Program-made: the position numbers and the translations under genes
Source of the DNA: Candidatus Hydrogenedentota bacterium
Lineage (GTDB): Bacteria; Hydrogenedentota; Hydrogenedentia; Hydrogenedentales; GCA-2746185
DNA length: 13,611 bases
Assembly (NCBI GenBank): GCA_030123645.1
Contig: JASJYE010000025.1
Location: forward strand, 1 to 13,611
Reading direction: 5' to 3'
The notes under the pieces: generated by a model
Database searches by the model: none
The model's input: only the letters and a program-made list of their open reading frames with translations
What the model was told of the DNA's origin: nothing
Shown: piece after piece, positions 1-6,406 of the stretch
Numbering within the stretch: the stretch's first letter is position 1
Layout of the letters: each line of letters begins with the position of its first letter

Positions 1-5
1 TCCTC

Positions 6-55
6 ATTGCGAGGCAGCGTAGCATACCGTACGGCAGTGCCGACCGTGGCAATCT
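6..55. repeat. REP-like intergenic repeat, left copy
   Basis: This is a palindromic intergenic element. ATTGC at 6-10 pairs with GCAAT at 49-53, and smaller inverted pieces lie inside (CCGTACGG, and CGGCA/TGCCG around one base). The ends resemble a dispersed element seen in many environmental bacterial genomes that opens with cattgcgag and closes with gtggcaatct; that resemblance is from memory, not a search. The 15-mer cgaccgtggcaatct at 41-55 recurs inverted at 13534-13548. The element sits just beyond the 3' end of the ECF sigma factor gene, where REP-like elements are usual. Confidence 0.6.
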
Positions 56-66
56 TGCAGACCAAC

Positions 67-94
67 AATCTGTGTTCATCTGCGTAATCTGCGG
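67..94. repeat. short tandem ATCTGYG-type intergenic repeat
   Basis: Three imperfect copies of an 8-10 nt unit with the core ATCTG(C/T)G lie side by side: AATCTGTG, TCATCTGCG and TAATCTGCGG. The reverse complement of the element at 13578-13604 has the same layout (AATCTTGTT, CATCATGTA, AATCCTGTC), so the two ends seem to carry members of one repeat family. Its function is unknown. It is non-coding and lies between the REP-like element and the end of the sigma factor gene. Confidence 0.5.
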
Positions 95-116
95 CCAAAC
101 AGTACGCGCATTGACC

Positions 117-671
117 CTACATCGCCCGCCTCAGGCTTTGCCGCGCGCCGTGCAGCCGAAACATGACGGTGCCGCGCGGTATATCCAGGCACTCTGCGAT
201 TTCGTTGTAGGACAATTCGTGGACGTGCCGCATCGTGATGATCTCGCGTTGCGGTTCGCTGATGCGGGTCATGCTCTCGATAATCCGATCGCGCAACTCG
301 CCCAGGCCCGCTTTCGCGTCGGGACCGCGGCGCTTCGAGGCGAAATCTATGCCGGAATCCATCAGCCGGTTGAGGGAGGTCTCGCCGCGGCGCTTGCGTT
401 TCTTGATGTGGTTGAGGCTGGTGTTTCGAACGATGCGGTAGAGCCAGGGGAAGAAGGTCCGGTCCGTATCGAAGCGCGACATGGCCCGGTAGGCCTTCAC
501 AAAGGCCTCCTGCGCAATTTCGAGCGCGTCCTCACGGTTTCCCACAAAGCCATAGGCGACGGCGTAGGCGCGCCTCTGGTAAAGCTTCACCAACTCGCCG
601 AAGGCGGCCCGGTCGCCCTTTTGGGCCTGAACGAGGAAGGTCGTTTCGTTTGGAGTCGTTATCGTCATCAT
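117..671 (-). CDS. ECF-type RNA polymerase sigma factor (sigma-70 family)
   Basis: The 184-residue product is a typical two-domain extracytoplasmic-function sigma factor that would direct RNA polymerase to a dedicated promoter set. Sigma region 2 spans about residues 24-92, with the core-binding and -10 recognition stretch EDALEIAQEAFVKAYRAMSR followed by FFPWLYRIVRN. A basic linker (KKRKRR) leads to sigma region 4 at about 126-182, with the helix-turn-helix ELSYNEIAECLDIPRGTVMF that should read the -35 element. The length is normal. Two ATG codons are adjacent (669-671 and 666-668), and no strong Shine-Dalgarno precedes them, so the first is chosen by convention. No anti-sigma gene lies downstream: the coding region runs into the repeats at the left edge. 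The regulator, if any, must be elsewhere or the gene is controlled transcriptionally. The family call is secure; the ECF subgroup and regulon are not known. Confidence 0.93.
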   Translation of the reverse strand: MMTITTPNETTFLVQAQKGDRAAFGELVKLYQRRAYAVAYGFVGNREDALEIAQEAFVKAYRAMSRFDTDRTFFPWLYRIVRNTSLNHIKKRKRRGETSLNRLMDSGIDFASKRRGPDAKAGLGELRDRIIESMTRISEPQREIITMRHVHELSYNEIAECLDIPRGTVMFRLHGARQSLRRAM

Positions 672-802
672 TTATATGAGGCTACAACCGGCGGAGTCTA
701 TTATTCGCTGGATGGGCGCTTAAATCACAAATTCCCTGAAATCGCGGGACAATTTCTGTAAAGTTTGGCCCCTTCCGCCCATGATCGAAAATGACGTAAG
801 AA

Positions 803-830
803 TTGAGACTGTAAGCGTTTATGTGCTATC
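803..830 (+). promoter_or_regulatory. promoter-like motif, repeated upstream of ffh
   Basis: TTGAGACT, 7 nt, then TTTATGTGCTATC. The same two blocks with the same 7-nt gap occur at 2867-2894 upstream of ffh (TTGAAACT, 7 nt, TTTATGTGCTACC). TTGARA fits a sigma-70 -35 box, and GCTAYC preceded by TGT would be an extended -10 with a 16-nt spacer. Conservation at two unrelated loci is the main support; the -10 match to TATAAT is poor. Confidence 0.4.
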
Positions 831-1050
831 TTCCGCCTTGGCGTGATATTTCGTGAATCGATCCTCGGCAGGCCGGTCAGGCGAGTGCTTTTCTCGGTGG
901 CGGGCTGCGAATGCCGCCGGGTTCTGAGTCGTATCGGAACATGCCGTGATGGAGAAGTCGGCGTTGAAGTTGGTGCGGCAAGTAGAGACGTCCGGGATCT
1001 GCCCCACTGCATGACCAGCATCACGTTGCAGCCGGCTCTGGACCCATGGA

Positions 1051-1079
1051 TTGACATATCGGTCGTCCCAAAATCGTAT
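1051..1079 (+). promoter_or_regulatory. possible sigma-70 promoter for the SGNH gene
   Basis: A perfect -35 hexamer TTGACA (1051-1056) is followed by a 17-nt spacer and TCGTAT (1074-1079), a weak -10. Transcription would begin near 1086, leaving only about 20 nt ahead of the ATG at 1105. A ribosome binding site AGGAG (1092-1096) lies in that leader, 8 nt before the start codon. The -35 box is convincing; the -10 box is not. Confidence 0.35.
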
Positions 1080-1104
1080 GTGCAGTTCATTAGGAGTGTC
1101 CCGG

Positions 1105-2796
1105 ATGCCTGAAATACCGGATTCGGCGAAAGCTTGGGGGCTCGACGCCCTTCGTTGCGCTACGGCGGCAGTGATCGTTCTTCGCTTCCAGTTTTTTCCG
1201 CCACCTATCGCGCAACCCCTGTGCCTTTTGCCTTTGGTCGCGTTCGGATCGGCGTCGTTTTTAGGTTTGCTCCTGATTGTCGCTCTCCTTCAGGAAATCT
1301 TGATGGCGTTTTCCGTTCCACATGCGCTCACCGCAGCGACCATGGCACTGTTCTTGGGCACGGTGTGGTTGTATTATCGGAGGCAGCTTCTGGCCGATGC
1401 TGTGCGTTCAGGCCCGTTGAGCGTTTGGTTGTTACGGGATCCGCCGTTGGCCCGGGTCGTACTGGCCATTGCGGGTCTTCTGATACTGGCCGCCATGCTC
1501 TTGCGTTCGAGCCCACTGTTGCCCACCACCCTCGTGCTTATGACCTATCCGCTTATGGCTCGGGCCACGATGGCGTCGACTGAGGAGCGGCCAGTTTGGA
1601 GTTGGAAGAAGGTCTTGCAGAATGCTTGTCTGATGATCGCATCCATTTTGTCCGGCTTAGCTATTCTGGAAGGTGTGAGCCGTTTAGCGTTTCCAGCCGC
1701 GCCGGCTCCGGAGGGGTTTTGGATGCCGCACCCAGAGCGGATCTTCACGCTTCGGCCCAATAGCACCGGCCAGCAACACAACCGCGATCGCAACGAGACA
1801 ATTCAGATGTCCATCAATGCAGACGGCTTTCGCGAACCGCCCATCCCCGCCAAGACCGCTGGGGACTTTCGCATTCTCGCCTTGGGCGATTCGTTTACCT
1901 TCGGCTTCTGGGAGCATTTAGGGGACTCGATACCTAAACGCCTGGAAAGTGTACTTGACGACGCGCCATTGACGAAACGAATGCTGGTTATAAATGGGGG
2001 GGCTCCCGGTTACGGACCGTATCAAGAGCTTGATTTGCTCCAAGAGAAAGGCTTTGAGGTCGAGCCCGACCTGGTGGTGCTTCAGGTGCTTACGGGCAAC
2101 GACGTGCACGAAAGTGTCGAGATCATTGGGAAGTATTTGCGTAGCTATCATGTCGGCCCCGAGGTTTGGCGGCGGACGTATCGCTACCAAGGTGCGTGGC
2201 AGGTGCGTCTCGAACTCTGGTTGCAGCGACACAGCACGGCCTACTTCACCTGGATGACGGGGATGCAACACCCCGGTGTCGTGCTGACCTTGGGTAACGA
2301 GCTGCGCTTTTTGACGCCGAGTCTGCCCCCAGATCAGCAGTCGGCTCCGAGATCGGTCTTGCGTAATCCTGCGCTGGAGATGTCGCTTATCGAGTGGTAC
2401 CCCGAATTGGACGAGGCCTGGAGCCGATTTCAGGCGGCGGTGCTGGCCATGCGGGATGCATGCGCAGAAAACAACGTCGACTTTCTGGCCTATTGTATCC
2501 CGACACAGGGCTCCATCTCCGACGAGATCTGGGAGCAGAGCCTAAAATTGGTGGAGCCGAAGACCTATGAACGCGGCAAAGGGACACGGCTGATTCACGC
2601 ATTCTTTGAGGATGCGGGCATTCCGTATGTAGATATCCTATCGGAGCTTGATGGCCGGCCGGATATCGCACAGGTTTTTCACAGATACGACGGCCATTTT
2701 TCCGTGCTTGGAAACCGGATCGTGGCGGAGCGGCTTGGGCAGCATCTGCTTGAGGAGTATTTCCCGGCTAAGGGCCTGCTTAGGAGTGAAGAGTAA
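1105..2796 (+). CDS. membrane-anchored SGNH/GDSL-family hydrolase-like protein
   Basis: The 563-residue product has an N-terminal membrane part (roughly residues 15-190, about five hydrophobic segments) followed by an SGNH-fold domain. The hallmark blocks are all visible: GDSF at 261-264 (nucleophile Ser263), the glycine block INGGAPGYG at 296-304, TGND at 330-333 (oxyanion Asn332), and YDGHFSVLG at 528-536 (Asp529/His531). Family members are esterases or O-acyl transferases/esterases acting on lipids, polysaccharides or cell-wall glycans. The arrangement suggests action on a periplasmic or surface substrate, with the catalytic part outside the membrane; this is inference. I chose ATG 1105 because AGGAG lies 8 nt upstream. 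An in-frame ATG at 1051 would add 18 residues but overlaps a TTGACA box and has no clear ribosome binding site. The exact substrate cannot be told. The sequence does not link it to the neighbouring ECF sigma gene beyond divergent placement. Confidence 0.82.
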   Translation: MPEIPDSAKAWGLDALRCATAAVIVLRFQFFPPPIAQPLCLLPLVAFGSASFLGLLLIVALLQEILMAFSVPHALTAATMALFLGTVWLYYRRQLLADAVRSGPLSVWLLRDPPLARVVLAIAGLLILAAMLLRSSPLLPTTLVLMTYPLMARATMASTEERPVWSWKKVLQNACLMIASILSGLAILEGVSRLAFPAAPAPEGFWMPHPERIFTLRPNSTGQQHNRDRNETIQMSINADGFREPPIPAKTAGDFRILALGDSFTFGFWEHLGDSIPKRLESVLDDAPLTKRMLVINGGAPGYGPYQELDLLQEKGFEVEPDLVVLQVLTGNDVHESVEIIGKYLRSYHVGPEVWRRTYRYQGAWQVRLELWLQRHSTAYFTWMTGMQHPGVVLTLGNELRFLTPSLPPDQQSAPRSVLRNPALEMSLIEWYPELDEAWSRFQAAVLAMRDACAENNVDFLAYCIPTQGSISDEIWEQSLKLVEPKTYERGKGTRLIHAFFEDAGIPYVDILSELDGRPDIAQVFHRYDGHFSVLGNRIVAERLGQHLLEEYFPAKGLLRSEE

Positions 2797-2866
2797 GGCC
2801 TCAGATCGCAGCGTATCTGTAGCGAAGCGCCCATAAAGCGTCTAGCTGTTTACAATGTCGTAACGT

Positions 2867-2894
2867 TTGAAACTACCTGCATTTATGTGCTACC
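2867..2894 (+). promoter_or_regulatory. probable promoter of the ffh-rpsP-trmD-rplS operon
   Basis: TTGAAACT, 7 nt, then TTTATGTGCTACC, matching the 803-830 site block for block. It lies in the 233-bp gap ahead of ffh, the expected place for the operon promoter, and would give a leader of about 130 nt. That leader (2895-3029) contains short GC-rich inverted repeats but nothing I can assign as an RNA element. I looked for the conserved tetraloop/asymmetric-loop sequence of SRP RNA and did not see it. Confidence 0.45.
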
Positions 2895-3029
2895 GTTTCC
2901 ACTTGCTGCGGTCTGATTTTCAGCGGCCCGGCCGGGGATCCATGCCCTACGGGACCGTCGATACGTATGGCCCGGTCATTGTGTGCCTGCGGCATGTCCG
3001 CGGTGCGTTCATCGGAGTATGTGTAGACC

Positions 3030-4376
3030 ATGTTTGAGACGCTGACCTCCAAACTCGAATCGGCCTTTAAGACCATACGCGGCCAGGGCCGTCTGAGCGA
3101 GCAGAACATGAAAGACAGTCTCAAGGAGATCCGTTTGGCGCTCCTCGAGGCGGACGTCAATTACAAGGTCGTCAAGAAGTTCATCGCGGATGTGGAGCAG
3201 GCGGCGATTGGCCAGGAGGTCGCCAAGAGTCTCCATCCGGGCCAACAGATCGTCAAGATTGTTCACGATGAGCTGATGAACATCATGGGCGGCGCGAACG
3301 CACCGCTGAATTTTTCCGACAAGCCGCCGACAGTGATCATGATGGTGGGCTTGCAGGGGCAAGGCAAGACGACGACGGCGGGGAAGCTGGCGCTGCGCTT
3401 GAAATCGAAAGGCCGCAAGCCATTGCTGGTCGCGGCGGACGTATATCGCCCGGCGGCCATCAAGCAATTGGAAGTCCTTGCGCAGCAGGCGGGCGTCGAG
3501 TTCTTTGGCCTGGATGAACACGCGAAGCCTGTGGATATTTGCGTTATGGCGCGGGGCGAGGCGCAGATGCGCGGCTGCGACGTTATTATATTGGACACGG
3601 CGGGCCGTCTGCATATCGATGCCCAGATGATGGCCGAGCTTCGGCAGATTCAAAAGACGATGGAGCCGAACGAAATTCTGTTCGTGGCCAATGCCACTAC
3701 GGGTCAAGACGCGGTGAACTCGGCCAAGCAATTCAACGACGACTTAGCGCTCACGGGCGTGGTCCTTACGCAGATGGACGGCGATGCCCGCGGCGGCGCA
3801 GCCATTAGTCTGATTACGGTCACGGGCTGCCCGATCAAGTTTATCGGAACGGGTGAAAAGCTGGACGCTCTTGACGCGTTTCATCCCAATCGCATGGCGG
3901 ACCAGATCCTCGGCATGGGCGATGTGGTGTCACTCGTTGAGAAGGCGCAGGAAGTCATCGATCAGGAGAAGGCGCTCAAATTTCAGGAGAAGGCACGAAA
4001 AGCGACCTGGGACCTTGAGGATTTTCTCAGTCAGATGCAAGAAGTGAAAAAGATGGGCTCGATCGGCGATTTGATCAAGAAGATCCCGGGGATGAGCCAG
4101 TTGGCGGGCGGGGACTTGGACCTTGATGATGGCGAATTAGGGCACATCGAGGCGATAATTTATTCCATGACGCCGGCGGAGCGGCATAAGCCCAAAACGA
4201 TCAAAGCCAGCCGGCGGCGGCGCATCGCGGACGGCAGCGGCATGGCGATCTCCGACGTGAACCGGCTGCTGAAGGATTTTGAGAAGTCGAAGAAGATGAT
4301 GAAGCAGATGATGCGGGGCGGGAAACGCCGGGGCATGCGCGCGCGCGGTGGCATGCCCTCTATACCCGGAATGTAG
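3030..4376 (+). CDS. ffh: signal recognition particle protein Ffh (SRP54 homologue)
   Basis: Ffh binds SRP RNA and signal sequences of nascent membrane and secreted proteins, then delivers them to FtsY using paired GTP hydrolysis. The 448 residues follow the standard order. The N domain is at about 1-90. The G domain has the P-loop GLQGQGKT (107-114), DVYRPAA (137-143), DTAGR (189-193) and GTGEK (273-277). The methionine-rich M domain is at about 328-448, including RRRRIADGSG and the KKMMKQMMRGGKRRG segment. Two positions are odd. The G4 motif, normally TKxD, reads TQMD (247-250), and the usual DAMTGQ box reads NATTGQ (221-226). The rest is intact, so this is a functional-looking gene, not a decayed one. 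GGAG at 3014-3017 lies 12 nt before the ATG, a little far. It is first in the operon, 44 nt ahead of rpsP. Confidence 0.97.
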   Translation: MFETLTSKLESAFKTIRGQGRLSEQNMKDSLKEIRLALLEADVNYKVVKKFIADVEQAAIGQEVAKSLHPGQQIVKIVHDELMNIMGGANAPLNFSDKPPTVIMMVGLQGQGKTTTAGKLALRLKSKGRKPLLVAADVYRPAAIKQLEVLAQQAGVEFFGLDEHAKPVDICVMARGEAQMRGCDVIILDTAGRLHIDAQMMAELRQIQKTMEPNEILFVANATTGQDAVNSAKQFNDDLALTGVVLTQMDGDARGGAAISLITVTGCPIKFIGTGEKLDALDAFHPNRMADQILGMGDVVSLVEKAQEVIDQEKALKFQEKARKATWDLEDFLSQMQEVKKMGSIGDLIKKIPGMSQLAGGDLDLDDGELGHIEAIIYSMTPAERHKPKTIKASRRRRIADGSGMAISDVNRLLKDFEKSKKMMKQMMRGGKRRGMRARGGMPSIPGM

Positions 4377-4420
4377 TACTTTATTTGGATGCAACTCAAG
4401 AGCAGAGCGAGGAACAATAG

Positions 4421-4750
4421 ATGGCAACCGTAATTCGTCTTAAGCGCGGCGGCAGAACACACGAGCCGTATTATCGCGTCGTGGTTATGGATTCGCGCTC
4501 GAAGCTGACCGGACGTGTAATTGAAGAGTTGGGGATATACCAGCCCTGCGCCCGCCCGGAACCTCTCATGGAGATCGAGGAGGACCGCGCGCTGGAATGG
4601 CTGTCCAAGGGCGCGCAGCCGAGCGACACGGTGCGTAATATCCTCTCGAAAAAGGGCATCATGGCCAAGCACGCTGGAGGGGCCGCGAGCGCGCCGGCCG
4701 CGGTCGGCGAAGCAGAAGCCGAGGCTGAGGCTGAGGCTGAGGCAGAGTAA
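4421..4750 (+). CDS. rpsP: 30S ribosomal protein S16
   Basis: The 109-residue product is a small-subunit protein needed for early 30S assembly. The N-terminus MATVIRLKRGGRTHEPYYRV and the YYRVVVMDSRSKLTGRVIEE stretch are classic S16; GIYQP and RALEWLSKGAQPSDTVRNIL complete the domain by about residue 82. The rest is a low-complexity tail ending in six Glu-Ala pairs, encoded by a hexanucleotide tract. Such acidic or alanine-rich S16 tails vary among bacteria. A GAGGA lies about 10 nt before the ATG. It sits between ffh and khpA, as in most genomes. Confidence 0.97.
   Translation: MATVIRLKRGGRTHEPYYRVVVMDSRSKLTGRVIEELGIYQPCARPEPLMEIEEDRALEWLSKGAQPSDTVRNILSKKGIMAKHAGGAASAPAAVGEAEAEAEAEAEAE
4709..4747 (+). 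repeat. in-frame GARGCN hexanucleotide tract at the end of rpsP
   Basis: Six consecutive hexamers of the form GA(A/G)GCN, three of them identical GAGGCT (4721-4738), encode the (Glu-Ala)6 tail of S16 and stop three bases before its TAA. Length changes by slippage would stay in frame and only alter the tail. Confidence 0.75.
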
Positions 4751-4818
4751 TCTACTTGCCATCACGGATCCGAGCACATGGCGTGCCGAGACCGGGGCGA
4801 TAAGGGCGGCATTAAACC

Positions 4819-5049
4819 GTGAAAGAACTGATTGAACTTATTTCTAAGAAGCTGGTTGAGCATCCGGAAGACGTTCAGGTCCGTATGATCGACAGCGACG
4901 AAGGCCAGACTTACGAACTACGCGTGCACCCCGAGGACATGGGCCGGGTCATCGGCAAGAACGGCCGCGTGGCCAAGGCGGTGCGCACACTACTGAGTTC
5001 TGCGGCGGCAAAGCAGCAGGTGCGGGCCACATTGGAAATCATTGAGTAA
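4819..5049 (+). CDS. khpA: KhpA, small KH-domain RNA-binding protein
   Basis: The 76-residue product is a single type II KH domain. The RNA-contacting loop is GKNG at residues 46-49 inside DMGRVIGKNGRVAKAVRTLL, and the length is that of the KhpA (YlqC) family. KhpA, with its partner KhpB/Jag where present, binds many transcripts and influences cell elongation and division in Firmicutes; its role here is inferred from family. The start is GTG with only a weak purine run (aagggcgg) upstream, 68 nt after rpsP. Its last 8 nt overlap the rimM reading frame, suggesting translational coupling. The rpsP-khpA-rimM order is widely conserved. Confidence 0.93.
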   Translation: MKELIELISKKLVEHPEDVQVRMIDSDEGQTYELRVHPEDMGRVIGKNGRVAKAVRTLLSSAAAKQQVRATLEIIE

Positions 5050-5605
5050 GTGTAGCCGTGTCGTGACACAGGAATTTACAGACGCGGGCTTCGTGAGGAG
5101 CGTCAACCCGGCGCGGCGCGAGTTGCGCGTCGAAGCGGCAGCAGGCGTTATCGCGAAGCTGGAAGGCCGGCCATGGCTTCATCTTCGAGATGCGACCGGC
5201 GAGGTGATGCGGTGCAAGATCGTGAAGCTGTCGCCGCAAAGAGGCTTCGCGATCGTCACGGTGGCGGCCGGAGTGCCGCGTGATACTGTGGCGCGCCTGA
5301 AAGGCCGCCGCATTGTGTTGCCCGCGGACGAGATGAAAGAGCGTGGCGCGCGGGAAGTGGACGCCGCGGAATTGGCCGGCATGACGGTGGTTGGCGTCAA
5401 CGGCCCCCTGATAGGGGAAGTCGTGTCGGGTTTTGAGACGAAAGCGAACGGTGTGCTTGAAGTACTTCGGCCCGATGGCGGGAGCCTGCTTCTGCCGCTC
5501 GTGCCGGAGGTGATTGAGGAAATCAACTGGGACGCCAAGAAGGTCGTTGTCCATGATATCGCGCCCTTCGCGGTCGAACACGACAGCGGGCCGCGGCTGA
5601 CGTAG
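5042..5605 (+). CDS. rimM: ribosome maturation factor RimM
   Basis: RimM assists 16S 3'-domain processing and S19/S13 incorporation during 30S assembly. The product is 187 residues from TTG 5042. The C-terminal PRC-barrel is clear at about 108-172 (LAGMTVVGVNGPLIGEVVSG, LLLPLVPEVIEEINWD). The N-terminal barrel is at about 14-95 but is divergent: where most RimM proteins have an xPHGxxGE signature, this one has VRSVNPARRELRV. TTG 5042 overlaps the khpA stop by 8 nt; GTG 5063 is an in-frame alternative that would remove seven residues. Neither has a strong Shine-Dalgarno, which fits coupling to khpA. Position between khpA and trmD supports the call. Confidence 0.9.
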   Translation: MSKCSRVVTQEFTDAGFVRSVNPARRELRVEAAAGVIAKLEGRPWLHLRDATGEVMRCKIVKLSPQRGFAIVTVAAGVPRDTVARLKGRRIVLPADEMKERGAREVDAAELAGMTVVGVNGPLIGEVVSGFETKANGVLEVLRPDGGSLLLPLVPEVIEEINWDAKKVVVHDIAPFAVEHDSGPRLT

Positions 5606-5623
5606 CGAGGACATCGGATAGCG

Positions 5624-6367
5624 ATGAGGATCGATATCCTCACGATTTTTCCGGGGGTTTTTCAGGCGCCGCTCGGGGCCGGGCTTTTGGGCAAGGCCAT
5701 CGAGGCCGGGAGTCTGGAAGTTGTGGTGAGCGACATCCGCGATTTTGCGGATGATCCGCACCGTAGTGTTGATGACGCGCCGTTTGGCGGCGGCCCGGGC
5801 ATGGTGATGAAGTGCGGGCCGCTTTTTGCGGCGGTTGAAAGTTTAGAAGAACGAAATTCCCTTAGGCGGGTGATATTGCTCTCGCCCAAGGGACGGCGCC
5901 TGACGCAGGATATCGTGAAGGAACTTGCCGCGGCGCCGGATATGGTCCTGATATGCGGCCGCTATGAAGGCGTCGACGAGCGGGTGGGCCAAGCGCTGTG
6001 CACGGATGAGCTATCGCTTGGAGATTATGTCTTGAGCGGCGGTGAGTTCGCTGCCCTTGTCGTGGTCGATGCCGTTGGCCGCATGTTGCCCGGCGTGGTG
6101 GGTGACTGGGAATCAGTCGAGACGGATTCCTTCTATCATGGGATTCTTGGGCCGCCACAGTACACGCGGCCCGCGAGTTTTCGCGGCATACAGGTGCCCG
6201 AGGTGTTGCGACAAGGCAACCACGAGGCCATTCGGCGTTACCGCCGCAAGGAGGCCCTGCGGGCTACGTTACGGCAACGGCCCGAGTTGATGGCAAAGGC
6301 TGACAAAAGCAAGGAAGACGAAGAGCTTCTTCAAGAAATTGAACGCGAGGAACCCGGTCCAGCGTAG
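5624..6367 (+). CDS. trmD: tRNA (guanine-N1-)-methyltransferase TrmD
   Basis: TrmD is the SPOUT-class enzyme that methylates G37 next to the anticodon using S-adenosylmethionine, preventing +1 frameshifting. All landmark motifs are present in the 247-residue product: MRIDILTIFPGVF at the N-terminus, DDAPFGGGPGMVMK (50-63), the cofactor-binding trefoil-knot stretch from LLSPKG (85-90) through CGRYEGVDERV (111-121) to SLGDYVLSGGE (131-141), then SFYHGILGPPQYTRP (169-183) and GNHEAIRRYRRKEAL (198-212). Length and motif spacing are normal. ATG 5624 follows rimM by 18 nt, with GAGGA overlapping the end of rimM. Confidence 0.97.
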   Translation: MRIDILTIFPGVFQAPLGAGLLGKAIEAGSLEVVVSDIRDFADDPHRSVDDAPFGGGPGMVMKCGPLFAAVESLEERNSLRRVILLSPKGRRLTQDIVKELAAAPDMVLICGRYEGVDERVGQALCTDELSLGDYVLSGGEFAALVVVDAVGRMLPGVVGDWESVETDSFYHGILGPPQYTRPASFRGIQVPEVLRQGNHEAIRRYRRKEALRATLRQRPELMAKADKSKEDEELLQEIEREEPGPA

Positions 6368-6406
6368 ATCTGCCGGGGCTGCGCCTACGGGCGAGGAGAG
6401 AACACC

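Larger units (their letters stand above)
672..1104. other. divergent intergenic region between the ECF sigma and SGNH genes
   Basis: These 433 bp carry no convincing gene. Short open frames exist, but they lack a plausible ribosome binding site and a recognisable product. The region holds an imperfect inverted repeat at 729-755 (AAATTCCC facing GGGacAATTT), close upstream of the sigma factor start. It also holds two plus-strand promoter-like sites (803-830 and 1051-1079). If the first is used, the SGNH gene would have a leader of about 270 nt. Confidence 0.5.

Noticed and set aside
72..761. Long open frame on the plus strand opposite the ECF sigma gene (229 codons)
   Set aside because: It is antisense to a clear sigma factor gene, shows no recognisable motif and has no ribosome binding site; it reflects GC-rich codon structure.
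1051..1104. Upstream ATG adding 18 residues to the SGNH protein
   Set aside because: The extension overlaps a TTGACA box and lacks a ribosome binding site, while ATG 1105 has AGGAG at 8 nt.
843..1112. GTG-started 89-codon frame in the sigma-SGNH gap
   Set aside because: No Shine-Dalgarno, no recognisable product, and it overlaps the promoter and start of the SGNH gene.
2895..3029. Possible SRP RNA or riboswitch in the ffh leader
   Set aside because: The conserved SRP RNA tip sequence is absent and the hairpins seen are short and unconvincing.
3009..3731. Long minus-strand open frame (240 codons) opposite ffh
   Set aside because: Arg/His/Leu-rich translation typical of an antisense shadow; the ffh frame is unmistakable.
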